Assembly: GCF_004331035.1 (NCBI RefSeq)
Contig: NZ_SJNT01000014.1
Location: 22,508-86,507, forward strand
Length of the DNA stretch: 64,000 nt
From: Acinetobacter sp. ANC 4910
GTDB taxonomy: Bacteria > Pseudomonadota > Gammaproteobacteria > Pseudomonadales > Moraxellaceae
Reading direction: 5' to 3'
Part shown: in pieces, positions 29,168 through 39,482 of the stretch
How positions within the stretch are numbered: position 1 is the stretch's first letter
Layout: each line of letters starts with the position of its first letter
The notes under the pieces: model-generated
The model's database searches: none
What the model was told of the DNA's origin: nothing
What the model saw: the letters and a program-made list of their open reading frames with translations, nothing else
Program-made: the position numbers and the translations under genes

Positions 29168-30457
29168 TTACCACAATGCCAACTGGGTACTTACACCTGA
29201 GGTATCGACTCCACCCAATTCTGCGAAATGATACAGTTGACCAAGTAACTGACGTAATGGCGGACCAGATTTGGCATGGGTATCAGTAATCACAATAAAT
29301 TCCAACACACGTGCGCGCTCCGACTGACGTTGCTTACTGACCCGATAACGCGGTACATCTTGGGTTAACAGCGTGACACGTCCACGCTCAAGATTGGCTT
29401 TGAGTAAATCGGCAGCTTCAATATTACCATCGGTTGAATAACTGGTCAGAATATAACGCGCATTGATGGTCGACAGTAATTTTTCATAGGCTTCCTTGGC
29501 ATACTTAGAAGAATTGTAAGGGCTTGGGCGCTCTTTACGCCACGCGCGGTCAATTCCACTCTTAAAGCCTTTGGTGTCTGGGCTTGGCAAATCCACCTGA
29601 TCCCATAAGGTCAGCGCATTCAACACATGATAGTTACTGCTATAAGCATGTTGGTTATACGGCGGATCTAAATACGCCACATCCACTTCAAAACCACTCA
29701 TCTGATTGGCTAAATGCTGTGCGTCGACACACCACATTTCTGCGGCAGGGCGTTTTGGATCGCCTATTTCACAAAAACGGCTTGGGGTCAGCCAGAGCAA
29801 GGATTCAATACGCTCCAATGCGGTTTGGGTTTTACCGCCCCAACCATGATGAAAACTTTTAAAGACACCACTGGTATTGCTGACAAAACTGGCTGAATAC
29901 AACAACGGCGCCAACAAAGCACTCATTTCCACATCATCAATCGCGCCTTGCGCTTGCCAAGTGGCAATTTGCTGACGAATCGCATCTATCCGCATGCCAT
30001 TACGACGTTTAAAGAACAATCGGTCACGGGCAGGATCGTAAATTTCATCGTTACGTGGGCATAGGTTATGCGTGACCCAACCCTTTACTTCTGGCAACCG
30101 ATTTAAATAATCAATCGCCTTTTGATAGCCGCCCAACTCTTTAAATGCAGGCGCATCTGTACAGGCCAGAATGGCATGATTTAAGGCATGGCTATAGGGT
30201 TCCCAGTCATTGGCAATGACACGGTAACCATTCTGGCGCGCCAAACGGGAAACCACGCCACTACCTGCAAAAAAGTCAGCAAAAATAGGCGAACGACCTT
30301 TGGCATTCAAGGTTCCTGTCTGCTCAAGTGCCTCTAAAATCAGATGTAATAAACGACGCTTGTTTCCTAAGTAAGGAACCAATTGATGAAATAAGTATTC
30401 GTCTGTGGTCCGTGCCGCATGACGTCGTTTATGATAAACCGTAGACTCTTGATTCAT
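29168..30457 (-). CDS. Solitary adenine-specific DNA methyltransferase (D12 type)
   Basis: A 429-residue N6-adenine methyltransferase of the D12 class. Motif I is FADFFAGSGVVSRL, motif IV is DVAYLDPPYNQHAY, and an N-terminal QLVPYLGNKRRL matches the D12 start. No restriction endonuclase gene is adjacent. The start overlaps the ribD stop as ATGA and ribE follows 27 nt later, so it is embedded in the riboflavin operon. I recall a characterised solitary adenine methyltransferase in A. baumannii (AamA, targeting GAATTC, possibly in the same context); equivalence must be verified. The target and the regulatory role here are inferred. Confidence 0.88.
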   Translation of the reverse strand: MNQESTVYHKRRHAARTTDEYLFHQLVPYLGNKRRLLHLILEALEQTGTLNAKGRSPIFADFFAGSGVVSRLARQNGYRVIANDWEPYSHALNHAILACTDAPAFKELGGYQKAIDYLNRLPEVKGWVTHNLCPRNDEIYDPARDRLFFKRRNGMRIDAIRQQIATWQAQGAIDDVEMSALLAPLLYSASFVSNTSGVFKSFHHGWGGKTQTALERIESLLWLTPSRFCEIGDPKRPAAEMWCVDAQHLANQMSGFEVDVAYLDPPYNQHAYSSNYHVLNALTLWDQVDLPSPDTKGFKSGIDRAWRKERPSPYNSSKYAKEAYEKLLSTINARYILTSYSTDGNIEAADLLKANLERGRVTLLTQDVPRYRVSKQRQSERARVLEFIVITDTHAKSGPPLRQLLGQLYHFAELGGVDTSGVSTQLALW

Positions 30458-31551
30458 ATAGACTCTTGAATGGGTGTTAGCCTTAAGCGCACATCATTTC
30501 CCACTTGGGAAACATCGATGAGCTTAAATCGAAGTTGCTCTGCCAAATGCGTAAATTCCGCATTAAACATCGCACGTGCAGATTGACCTAATAAGGTGGG
30601 TGCAACATAACTAATCAGTTCATCAACCAATGCCTGCTTGAGAAAAGCACTGGATAAGGTTGCGCCCGCTTCGACCAACACATCGTAAATTTGAAAATCT
30701 TTTAGGGTTCTTAACAAACTTTCTAAAGATTGAATTTCTAGCTGTATCACGCCCAACTGCGCCAGTTCAGGACGGAAGGGCCCCATCACCATGACGGTAT
30801 CAGGCTGTTGTAAAATCTGGGTATCTAAAGGTAAACGACCTTGTCGATCTAAAATAACGCGTTTGGGTTGCACCACCGTACTGATGTCATCAAGGTCTGG
30901 TAAGTGACGCACATTTAATAAACAGTCATCTGCCAAAACCGTATCAATGCCTGTAATCACTGCCCCTGAAATGGCACGCCAGTGCTGAACATCCAATCGA
31001 GCCTCTGCGCCAGTAATCCATTTCGATTCACCGGATGCCATTGCAGTTCGACCGTCCAAACTAGAGGCAACTTTCAAGCGCACATAAGGCAAACCTGTTG
31101 CCATCGCCTTGAGAAAGCCTCGATTCAAGGTCGCGGCTTCAGCCTCACACACCCCAGTCCTGACTTGAATACCGGCTTCCTGAAGGATATGAATACCTTT
31201 CCCAGCCACTAAAGGATTAGGATCTGCACAAGCAACGACAACTTGTGCAATTCCTGCGTCAACCAAGCCTTTGGCACAAGGTGGAGTCCGACCATAATGT
31301 GCACAAGGTTCTAAAGTGACATAAGCAGTTGCGCCATGTGTTAAGCCATCTGCTTGGCGCATGGCAAACACTTCCGCATGAGGTTGTCCCGCACGTGGAT
31401 GAAAGCCTTCACCGACCAATTGTCCATCTTTGACAATCACGCAACCAACATTCGGATTAGGTTTGGTGGAGTATTGCCCCTGCTGTGCTAAGCGAATAGC
31501 GCGCTGCATCCAAACTTGGTCTTGGTTTAACTCAGACATGGGCACACTCAT
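30454..31551 (-). CDS. ribD: Bifunctional riboflavin deaminase/reductase RibD
   Basis: A 365-residue enzyme catalysing the second and third steps of riboflavin synthesis. The N-terminal deaminase zinc site is HAEVFA plus [11 protein letters not shown]. The C-terminal reductase domain starts near residue 155 ([16 protein letters not shown]) with KWITG. Its start overlaps the nrdR stop as ATGA; an in-frame ATG four codons later is an alternative. It overlaps the methyltransferase by four bases. Confidence 0.94.
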   Translation of the reverse strand: MSVPMSELNQDQVWMQRAIRLAQQGQYSTKPNPNVGCVIVKDGQLVGEGFHPRAGQPHAEVFAMRQADGLTHGATAYVTLEPCAHYGRTPPCAKGLVDAGIAQVVVACADPNPLVAGKGIHILQEAGIQVRTGVCEAEAATLNRGFLKAMATGLPYVRLKVASSLDGRTAMASGESKWITGAEARLDVQHWRAISGAVITGIDTVLADDCLLNVRHLPDLDDISTVVQPKRVILDRQGRLPLDTQILQQPDTVMVMGPFRPELAQLGVIQLEIQSLESLLRTLKDFQIYDVLVEAGATLSSAFLKQALVDELISYVAPTLLGQSARAMFNAEFTHLAEQLRFKLIDVSQVGNDVRLRLTPIQESI

Positions 31552-32009
31552 TCATGTTCACGTTGTTGCATTTGTTCAATTTGACGACGAAAAGCTTCCA
31601 CGTCCTGAAAGTCCTGATAGACCGAAGCAAAACGCACATAAGCCACATGATCCAAAGCAAATAAAGCTTGCATAACAATTTCCCCAATAGTGCGCGACTT
31701 GACATCACGTTCTCCTAAACGGCGGATATGCAGTTGAATATCGCTCAACACAGCTTCAATTTGTTCTTGCGTGACTGGACGCTTTTGTAATGCATGCATT
31801 AACGAGCGGCGTAGCTTGGCTTCATCAAAAGGCTCATTTTTACCGTCTGATTTAATTACACGTGGCATGACCACTTCATAACTTTCAAATGTGGTAAAAC
31901 GCTCACCGCAACTAATACATTCACGGCGACGTCTGATTTGACAGCCTTCAGCGGCTAAGCGCGAGTCGATGACTTTACTGTCTGCGGCGTTGCAAAAAGG
32001 ACAATGCAT
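31548..32009 (-). CDS. nrdR: Transcriptional repressor NrdR
   Basis: A 153-residue repressor of ribonucleotide reductase genes. The N-terminal zinc ribbon CPFC...CISC and the following ATP-cone domain ([19 protein letters not shown]) are intact. The frame extends upstream to 32054, but the family starts at MHCPFC. nrdR-ribD is a common pairing in proteobacteria. Confidence 0.95.
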   Translation of the reverse strand: MHCPFCNAADSKVIDSRLAAEGCQIRRRRECISCGERFTTFESYEVVMPRVIKSDGKNEPFDEAKLRRSLMHALQKRPVTQEQIEAVLSDIQLHIRRLGERDVKSRTIGEIVMQALFALDHVAYVRFASVYQDFQDVEAFRRQIEQMQQREHE

Positions 32010-32095
32010 GACGGTCGAATTAAACAAAACATTTTTGAATTCTGAGTGTAGCAAAAATTATGGTTTTTGTAGAGCATTACGCTAGATATGGAAAA

Positions 32096-32118
32096 AAAAC
32101 AGCCCTTTCGGGCTGTTT
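32096..32118. terminator. Terminator after amtB
   Basis: CAGCCC and GGGCTG flank a TTTC loop with A/T-rich tails (AAAA on one side, TTTT on the other). It lies 30 nt past the amtB stop on the minus strand and before nrdR. Confidence 0.75.
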
Positions 32119-32149
32119 TACACAATATATTGATTATATCGCGAAAAAA

Positions 32150-33553
32150 TTATTCAATGCGTTCGCCATGTTGACTTAAGTCAAGACCCATGCGCTCATC
32201 ATCAGCTTCTACACGAATACCAATCACCACATCAATCACTTTTAAGATCACAAAAGTTAACACTGCAGAGTAAGCGATAGTGGCAAGTACACCTTCAATT
32301 TGAACCCATAATTGGCTCATCATATTTGCAGGTGCTTTATCCCCCATGATGAATTCACTGGCAAAGACTGCTGTGAGAATCGCACCCACAATACCGCCAA
32401 CACCGTGTAAGCCGAAAGCATCTAATGAGTCATCTGCTTTAAGGGCACGTTTCAGACCTGTAATCCCCCAGAAGCAAACCACACCACCAATCAGACCCAT
32501 CGCCAAGGCACCACCAACAGTCACGAAACCAGCCGCAGGAGTAATCACGACCAGACCCGCTACCGCACCAGATGCACCACCCAGTACAGATGCCTTACCG
32601 CGCACCACTTTTTCAGTAATTAACCATGCGATTGCCGCTGCTGCTGCTGCAACTTGTGTGGTGACCAATGCAAAACCTGCGGAACCATTTGCACCCAGTG
32701 CTGAACCGCCGTTAAAGCCAAACCAACCAACCCATACAAGGCTTGCACCAATCACTGTTAATGTCAGGTTATGAGGCGCCATAGATTCACGGCCTAGACC
32801 CATACGTTTCCCTAACATGTATGCAGCCACTAGCCCTGCAACACCTGAGTTAATATGTACAACTGTACCGCCTGCAAAATCAAGTGCGCCATCGTTAAAT
32901 AACCAACCACCACCCCAGACCCAGTGCGTAATTGGCGCATACACCACAACCACCCAGATCGCGATAAATGCGACAAATGCCCCAAATTTCATACGCTCTG
33001 CAATTGAACCGCTAATAATGGCAACGGTAATAATGGCAAAAGTCATTTGGAAAATAACAAAGAGAATTTCAGGAATGGTGCCTGTTAATGCTGTTGTGGT
33101 AATTCCTGACAGCATGATTTTATCAAAACCGCCAATAAAGGCATTTCCTTCAGTAAATGCAAGTGTATAACCCACAATTACCCATGCAAGGCTCACAACC
33201 GCCGCAGCAACAAAACTGTGTGCCATGGTGCTTAAGACGTTTTTCTTACGAACCATACCGCCGTAGAAAAGTGCCAAGCCAGGAATGGTCATTAACAAGA
33301 CCAATGCCGTAGAGACTAAAATCCAAGCCGTATCACCCGTATCGAGAGTGGGTTCTTTAACCGCAGGAGCTGCAGCTTCTTCAGCTGGAGCAGGTGTCGC
33401 AACTGCTTGTACATCTGGCGATGCCGCTGCAGTCGTTTCCACTGTTGTTGTGACTTCTTCTGATGGAGCAGATGCTGTTACTTCTTCAGCCCAAGCAACA
33501 GAACCACCTAAAAGTGCGCCTGATAAACTCAGCGCGAGTAGCATTTTTTTCAT
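32150..33553 (-). CDS. amtB: Ammonium transporter AmtB
   Basis: A 467-residue trimeric ammonium channel with 11 transmembrane segments from about residue 75 onward. Motifs FYGGMVRKKN and the pore His region (DFAGGTVVHINSG) are visible. A signal peptide (about 1-22) is followed by a Thr/Ala/Glu/Pro-rich linker of about 50 residues before the channel. Longer N-terminal extensions are known in Amt proteins, but this one is low complexity. It lies in an operon with glnK; a sigma-54 promoter upstream of glnK indicates nitrogen control. A terminator follows. Confidence 0.93.
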   Translation of the reverse strand: MKKMLLALSLSGALLGGSVAWAEEVTASAPSEEVTTTVETTAAASPDVQAVATPAPAEEAAAPAVKEPTLDTGDTAWILVSTALVLLMTIPGLALFYGGMVRKKNVLSTMAHSFVAAAVVSLAWVIVGYTLAFTEGNAFIGGFDKIMLSGITTTALTGTIPEILFVIFQMTFAIITVAIISGSIAERMKFGAFVAFIAIWVVVVYAPITHWVWGGGWLFNDGALDFAGGTVVHINSGVAGLVAAYMLGKRMGLGRESMAPHNLTLTVIGASLVWVGWFGFNGGSALGANGSAGFALVTTQVAAAAAAIAWLITEKVVRGKASVLGGASGAVAGLVVITPAAGFVTVGGALAMGLIGGVVCFWGITGLKRALKADDSLDAFGLHGVGGIVGAILTAVFASEFIMGDKAPANMMSQLWVQIEGVLATIAYSAVLTFVILKVIDVVIGIRVEADDERMGLDLSQHGERIE

Positions 33554-33611
33554 TCGTGTCCCCCAACCTAATTTTGCGAGTTACTCGATACTCTGCAAAC
33601 TTTATGCCAAA

Positions 33612-34061
<450 letters not shown>

Positions 34062-34216
34062 TTATTTTTGTCTTTTAATCGAAGCCTAGGTCTTTAATAT
34101 TTGAGATTTTTAGCCAAAAGTCGGCTATTTTTGCCAGATCGCATCAAGGATTATTGCGATAGCACTATAGTCTCTGTCGAAGCAGTGCTACACTGCTCCC
34201 GCTCTTCTCCAGCAAT

Positions 34217-34456
34217 ATGGATAAAACAATGATTGAAACTTTATTACAAGCCATTCTAGAACAAGTAGAACAACCTAAAACTGATTTAGAACATAATTTA
34301 AGAGCCTTATTAAATGAGGCCGTGACTAAAATGGATTTGGTTTCTCGTGATGAAATTGAACGTCAGAAAACTGCGCTTAATAATGCTAATCAACGCTTAA
34401 CCGAATTACTCCTCCAAGTCGAAGCACTCGAACAAAAATTTCAGAACAAAAAATAA
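34217..34456 (+). CDS. ubiK: Ubiquinone biosynthesis accessory factor UbiK
   Basis: A 79-residue membrane fusogenic (BMFP/YqiC) protein that assists UbiJ in ubiquinone biosynthesis. The C-terminal coiled coil, DLVSRDEIERQKTAL, and the trailing heptads are diagnostic. An in-frame ATG lies four codons downstream; neither start has an obvious Shine-Dalgarno. comM follows. Confidence 0.85.
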   Translation: MDKTMIETLLQAILEQVEQPKTDLEHNLRALLNEAVTKMDLVSRDEIERQKTALNNANQRLTELLLQVEALEQKFQNKK

Positions 34457-34522
34457 GCACACTATTAGTGCAATAAAAAACCAATAACGATCAAAAATAA
34501 CGCACCAAAATGGAACAACAAC

Positions 34523-36010
34523 ATGTCTTTTGCAAAAATAAATACGCGAGGGCTATTGGGTCTGCATGCCCCACTGATTGAAGTCGAAGTTCATTTAAGT
34601 CAAGGATTACCATCACTTACCATTGTAGGATTAGCAGAAGCTGCTGTTCGGGAAAGTAAAGATCGGGTCCGTTCAGCCATTATTAATAGTGGTTTTCAGT
34701 TTCCCAGTAAACGTCTCACGATTAATCTTGCGCCTGCAGATTTGCCCAAAGATGGGTCACGCCTAGATTTACCGATTGCTTTGGGCATTTTAATTGCTTC
34801 TGGACAACTCCCAGAACAAAGTATCGATCATCTTGAATTCATTGGGGAATTGGCGCTAGACGGTCAATTACGTCCAACCACAGGAACCCTGAGTATTGCC
34901 ATCGCGTGTCAGCAAGCGCAACACCAATTGGTTTTGCCCGAACAAAATGCATTGGAGGCAGCACAACTGCCCCATTTTGATGTGTATGCAGCAAAAAATC
35001 TCAAAGAAGTGTGCGAACACTTAAGCCAACACAAACCGTTATCTCCAGTACAAAAGCCTGTCGATTCACCTTTACATCGCTATAAATTTGATCTGGCTGA
35101 TGTGAAAGGACAACTGCGCCCACGGCGTGCTTTAGAAATTGCAGCAGCAGGTGGTCACTCCTTACTGTTTCGTGGTCCACCTGGCACAGGTAAAACCTTA
35201 TTGGCATCGCGTTTGCCGAGTATTCTTCCACCGCTCAGTTCTAGTGAAAATTTGGAAGTTGCCAGCATTTATTCTGTTGCCAATTCGCAGCATCATTTTG
35301 GACATCGCCCTTTTCGCGCGCCACATCATACTGCGTCGGCTATTGCTTTGGTGGGTGGCGGCTCACAACCTAAACCTGGAGAAATTACCTTAGCGCATTT
35401 AGGCGTTCTGTTTTTAGATGAACTCCCTGAATTTGATCGCAAAGTCTTGGAAGTACTTAGACAGCCTTTAGAATCTAAAGAAATTGTGATTTCTCGGGCA
35501 TCCCGTCAAATGACTTATCCTGCCAATTTTCAGTTAATTGCGGCCATGAATCCTTGTCCATGTGGCTATGCGTTTAATCAAGATCAGCGTTGTCAATGTT
35601 CGACTGAGGCCATCAAACGTTATCAAAATCGAATTTCAGGGCCTCTACTCGATCGCATAGATTTGCATATTGATGTACCACCACTCACGGTACATGAATT
35701 ACAAGCACATGCACCTGCTGAAAATTCTGATCAAGTACGTCAACGTGTGACTCAAGCCTATGAGCAGCAAATTCAACGACAAAATTGTTTAAATCATGCT
35801 TTGAATCCACAACAACTGGAACAATTTGCAGGATTGAATGAGCAAACCAAAAAAATGCTTGAATTGGCTCAACAGCGCTTAAATTTATCTGCACGTGCTT
35901 ATCACCGGGTATTAAGAGTGGCAAGAACCATTGCTGACTTGGCACATTCCGCTGAAATTCAAACTGGGCATTTAAGTGAAGCTTTATCCTATCGGCAGCA
36001 AAGCCTTTAA
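34523..36010 (+). CDS. comM: ComM helicase, YifB-family Mg-chelatase-like ATPase
   Basis: A 495-residue AAA+ protein. An N-terminal Lon-like (ChlI) domain (residues 1-170) is followed by Walker A GPPGTGKT (218-225), Walker B GVLFLDELPEF, and a C-terminal domain with a zinc-knuckle CPCGY-x7-CQC. ComM promotes branch migration during natural transformation in naturally competent bacteria, relevant to Acinetobacter. It lies 66 nt after ubiK and ends at a strong terminator. Confidence 0.92.
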   Translation: MSFAKINTRGLLGLHAPLIEVEVHLSQGLPSLTIVGLAEAAVRESKDRVRSAIINSGFQFPSKRLTINLAPADLPKDGSRLDLPIALGILIASGQLPEQSIDHLEFIGELALDGQLRPTTGTLSIAIACQQAQHQLVLPEQNALEAAQLPHFDVYAAKNLKEVCEHLSQHKPLSPVQKPVDSPLHRYKFDLADVKGQLRPRRALEIAAAGGHSLLFRGPPGTGKTLLASRLPSILPPLSSSENLEVASIYSVANSQHHFGHRPFRAPHHTASAIALVGGGSQPKPGEITLAHLGVLFLDELPEFDRKVLEVLRQPLESKEIVISRASRQMTYPANFQLIAAMNPCPCGYAFNQDQRCQCSTEAIKRYQNRISGPLLDRIDLHIDVPPLTVHELQAHAPAENSDQVRQRVTQAYEQQIQRQNCLNHALNPQQLEQFAGLNEQTKKMLELAQQRLNLSARAYHRVLRVARTIADLAHSAEIQTGHLSEALSYRQQSL

Positions 36011-36034
36011 TCAGTTCTGATTTAAATGCCAAAT

Positions 36035-36068
36035 AAAAAACCTCTAGTCCTAAAGACTAGAGGTTTTT
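36035..36068. terminator. Bidirectional terminator after comM
   Basis: CCTCTAGTC and GACTAGAGG flank a 5-nt loop with A- and T-tracts, between convergent comM and the porin gene. Confidence 0.85.
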
Positions 36069-36082
36069 AAACACTCTTAAAT

Positions 36083-36853
36083 TTAGAATGTTTTGGTTAA
36101 GGTAAAGACTGCACCTGTTTCTACGCCACGTGCTGTTGCATCATCCATATTATCTGTATCAATGTTTGTACCTACCGCTGCTAATTCAGCGGTTGCACCA
36201 GAAATTGATTTAAATGCGTAGTTAACACCGACTTTCCAGTCTACATAGTTATCATCACCGCCAAATGAATATTTGTCTTCATCATCCACCACGGTATAGC
36301 CCACACTTGCTACACCGCCAAAACCTGTTGAACCAAATGGAACAGCGTAGCCTGCATTCACATTCCAACTGTTTGTATCTAGACCTGCATAATCATTGGT
36401 AAAATTCACATTGGTCAGAATGCTATCCCCTTCAGCCAGCACACTTGCAAAAGTTAGTTTTCCGTAAAACTCGACCCAATTCAGATCAGATGCACTTGGA
36501 TAGTTGTAATACACCACACCCACATCTAATAAAGGTTTGCTGGTAAAGCTATCCAATGTGGTTGCAAAACCCAACGATGGATCTAACTCTAAACTTGGCG
36601 TCCCCGAACCAAAGTTTACATTAGAACCCCAAAGCCCAAAATACACACCTGAATCATGTGCAAGTGTGAATCCTGCTTGTACCGCTGGATCATTTTGAGT
36701 TTGCGACAATCCACGGAAACGATAGTCTGTTGTTACTGCTGCATTACCGCTAAAAGAAAGACCAAATGGTGATGCTGCTTGATCATCTGCAAAGGTAAAT
36801 GTTGAAGCCGCTGCAACAACCGCCATAGATAATACTTTTAATGTGAATTTCAT
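36083..36853 (-). CDS. TorF-family putative outer-membrane porin
   Basis: A 256-residue protein with a signal peptide (about 1-22, ending TFA-D). It then has TDYRFRGLSQTQNDPAVQAG, typical of the TIGR02001/Gcw_chp family, a beta-barrel outer-membrane protein. It ends in F, as expected for a BAM substrate. An ATG at 36871 exists, but GGGGGAA upstream of 36853 supports the latter. In other gammaproteobacteria this family often lies next to glnK-amtB; here those genes are about 2 kb away, separated by ubiK-comM. The substrate is unknown. Confidence 0.8.
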   Translation of the reverse strand: MKFTLKVLSMAVVAAASTFTFADDQAASPFGLSFSGNAAVTTDYRFRGLSQTQNDPAVQAGFTLAHDSGVYFGLWGSNVNFGSGTPSLELDPSLGFATTLDSFTSKPLLDVGVVYYNYPSASDLNWVEFYGKLTFASVLAEGDSILTNVNFTNDYAGLDTNSWNVNAGYAVPFGSTGFGGVASVGYTVVDDEDKYSFGGDDNYVDWKVGVNYAFKSISGATAELAAVGTNIDTDNMDDATARGVETGAVFTLTKTF

Positions 36854-38092
36854 TCTGAGGTTCCCCCACATCGAATTACGACGTTTTTGCTGTAATTAAT
36901 AAACTCAGGAATCTATTAGCAAGCGCTATGCCAACTTTAAGAAAAATATTTACAACCTTGATGTTCCCTATCGAATATTGAGAAACGTCATGCCGAGCTA
37001 TAAATCTTAGTTGTTCGTGATTTTTGTAAACCTACGCTATGTCTAAGAGGTTCCAAACTTTACCCGCAATAAAATAAAAGAACTCAATCTCACTGTAACG
37101 TAAAAAGATCGTAAATTTAAAATAAAATAATAAATAACAAATACTTAAATAAAAACAAATCCTTTAAACTTCATAAAATACTCGCAATGAGCATATCAAT
37201 ATGCATCATTGTAATAACCCAGATAGTTTGGATTGTTACTCATTTAAAAGGCTTCGGTGCAGGAGATGGGCTCATCATGCAACGCATGGATTCTTTCAAA
37301 AAAGGTTGATCGCAGTATAAAAAATCTAGGCTTTATTTTAAGATTAGCAATTATTAAAGTCGTGTAAGCCCCATACCGCTATGGCGTTCGCATTCTTTTC
37401 AACAGACCTAGATTCGCTTTAATCACTGTATTTCTAGCCAGAAACCAGATGTCATTGATCGATGACACACATTTCTGTTTGGCTTGTACAACCAAGAACA
37501 CATTGGATTGGCAAAATTTGAATCAAGCGGTTCTGCTAGAGTGCTCAAAATGCTTCATTTCTGTTCAAAAACTGAGTTTCACACCAATAGTTGTACAAAA
37601 TACACGCACTATTACTGATCACACCCAAATTTTAAATATGCTATGAATCACAATTTATTCCAACATTGTAAGCTAAGCATGATGAGAGAATTACACTGCA
37701 CTTAAATGAAACATTTCTCATTTTCATTTAGAAGTTAAATGGATTCATAAAAACAAGACATAATTTGCATAAAAAACAATCAATCAGGTCGATATTGAAG
37801 AAAAAATAAACAAAAGAATATGTGATTTTTCTATGTTTGATCGAAACATAAAACAGAATAATTTCCCATTCAGTAAAATATAATTTTATTATGAATGAAT
37901 AGCTTATATATAAAATATGGTTATCCTTTCCTAGATAACAATAATGCAATTTCGTCAAGTAGCTGGTAACAAGAATGAAATAAAATTAATAAAAATCTAT
38001 CTTTTTTATAGATTAATTATACAATTTATTAAAATTTCGAGTTATGCCAAAAAACGAAATTCTGAATCTATCTTTTTTTGAGGTTGTTTCTT
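36854..38092. other. AT-rich intergenic region between two porin genes
   Basis: About 1.2 kb without a convincing gene. A 40-codon ORF (37187-37309) and a 65-codon ORF (37449-37646) with a CxxC-x21-CxxC pattern lack good ribosome-binding sites. An 8-bp inverted repeat, AATCTAGG (37323) and CCTAGATT (37407), flanks 76 nt. The last 450 nt before the OprD-type gene are very AT-rich and probably hold its promoter. A small RNA or a decayed gene cannot be excluded. Confidence 0.5.
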
Positions 38093-39379
38093 ATGCCAAA
38101 GGCGCAAAAACTTACATTAGCAGTATTAATTCAGGCTGCCCTTATTACTACAGCTTATGCAAGCGAACAAAGTGAAGCAAAAGGATTTGTCGAAGATGCT
38201 GAAGGATCAGTGTTGTTCCGCACTGGTTATTTATCTCGTGACAAAAAACATGGCGTAGCAGATACCAGCTCAGCTGCTCAAACTGCCATGGTTAAAATTG
38301 AATCTGGTTATACCCAAGGTATTGTCGGTTTTGGTGTGGGCGTGATTGGTGATGGCTCATTCAAATTGGGCGAAAACAAAAATGCTGGCAACCAAATGAT
38401 TCCTAAGCATAACGATGGTTCTGCTTATGACCATTGGGGTCGTGGTGGCGGTATCGTAAAAGCACGTATCTCTAACACTGAAGTCCGTTATGGTACTCAA
38501 GTACTCGACTTACCTGTACTTGCAAGTAATACTGCTCGTTTAGTCCCTGAATACTTTGAAGGTGTATTAGCGACTAGCCGTGAAATTAACGGTTTAGAAT
38601 TAACTGCGGGTAAATTCACTAAAGACCAATATTCAGACCAAATCGAAACTGATGGTCGTCACTTAGACAGCGCTGTCGTTTGGGGTGCTAAATATAAGTT
38701 TAATGATCAATTAAATGCATCTTACTATGGCTTAGATAGCAAAAATGCACTTGAACGCCATTATGTGAATGCCAATTACAAACAAGCTTTGGCAAATAAT
38801 AGCTCTTTAACATACGACTTCAGTGGCTATCACACTGAGTGGGATAAAGAAGGCAATACGTATTCACAAATTACTGATGATCTTTCTGATCGTAAAAACG
38901 ATATCTTCGCAGTTTCTGGTACATACAACACTGGCAACCACAACGTGATGTTGGCTTACCAACAAAACAGTGGCAATACTGGTTATGACTACGGTGAGAA
39001 TGCTGATGGTGGTCAAAGTATCTACCTACCTAACTCTTATCTTTCTGACTTTATTGGTAACGATGAAAAATCGGCTCAACTCCAATACACCTATGACTTT
39101 GCTGGTATGAATGTTCCTGGTTTAACTTGGACAACTGCGTTCGTTTATGGTTGGGACATCAAAGCAACTGACAATAAAGGAACTATGATCAGTGATAATG
39201 AACAAGAACGTGAATTCTTTAACCAAGTGAAATACACAGTTCAATCTGGTTTTGCTAAAGATGCAAGCTTACGTTTACGTCACTCATACTACCGTGCAAG
39301 TGACAACTACCAAAGCAACTACATCGGTGACACCAACGAATGGCGTATCTGGTTAGATGTCCCTGTAAAATTCTTCTAA
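38093..39379 (+). CDS. OprD/OccAB-family outer-membrane porin
   Basis: A 428-residue beta-barrel protein with a signal peptide (about residues 1-24, ending AYA-S). It then shows the OprD-type start (GFVEDAEGSVLFRTGYLSRDKK) and ends in KFF. The family (OprD, OccAB in Acinetobacter) imports small carboxylated compounds. The closest substrate cannot be named. The longest frame begins at a TTG (38078), but AGG at 38081 lies 9 nt before the ATG at 38093, which gives a normal signal peptide. A strong terminator follows. Confidence 0.85.
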   Translation: MPKAQKLTLAVLIQAALITTAYASEQSEAKGFVEDAEGSVLFRTGYLSRDKKHGVADTSSAAQTAMVKIESGYTQGIVGFGVGVIGDGSFKLGENKNAGNQMIPKHNDGSAYDHWGRGGGIVKARISNTEVRYGTQVLDLPVLASNTARLVPEYFEGVLATSREINGLELTAGKFTKDQYSDQIETDGRHLDSAVVWGAKYKFNDQLNASYYGLDSKNALERHYVNANYKQALANNSSLTYDFSGYHTEWDKEGNTYSQITDDLSDRKNDIFAVSGTYNTGNHNVMLAYQQNSGNTGYDYGENADGGQSIYLPNSYLSDFIGNDEKSAQLQYTYDFAGMNVPGLTWTTAFVYGWDIKATDNKGTMISDNEQEREFFNQVKYTVQSGFAKDASLRLRHSYYRASDNYQSNYIGDTNEWRIWLDVPVKFF

Positions 39380-39402
39380 TTTGAAGACGTTTTCAGAGAT
39401 CT

Positions 39403-39434
39403 AAAAAAAACCTGCACAATGTGCAGGTTTTTTT
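39403..39434. terminator. Bidirectional terminator after the OprD-type gene
   Basis: CCTGCAC and GTGCAGG flank a 3-nt loop with A8 and T7 tails, between convergent porin and ppa genes. Confidence 0.85.
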
Positions 39435-39482
39435 ATGGGTTAAACTTTACAAAATAAAGTTCAACCTCAATCCTTGAGAGGA

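Noticed and set aside
37449..37646. 65-codon ORF with a CxxC...CxxC pattern
   Set aside because: No ribosome-binding site and no recognised family; kept only as part of the gap description.
37728..37958. 76-codon minus-strand ORF
   Set aside because: Very AT-rich composition with Phe/Tyr/Ile bias, no start signals; looks like chance.
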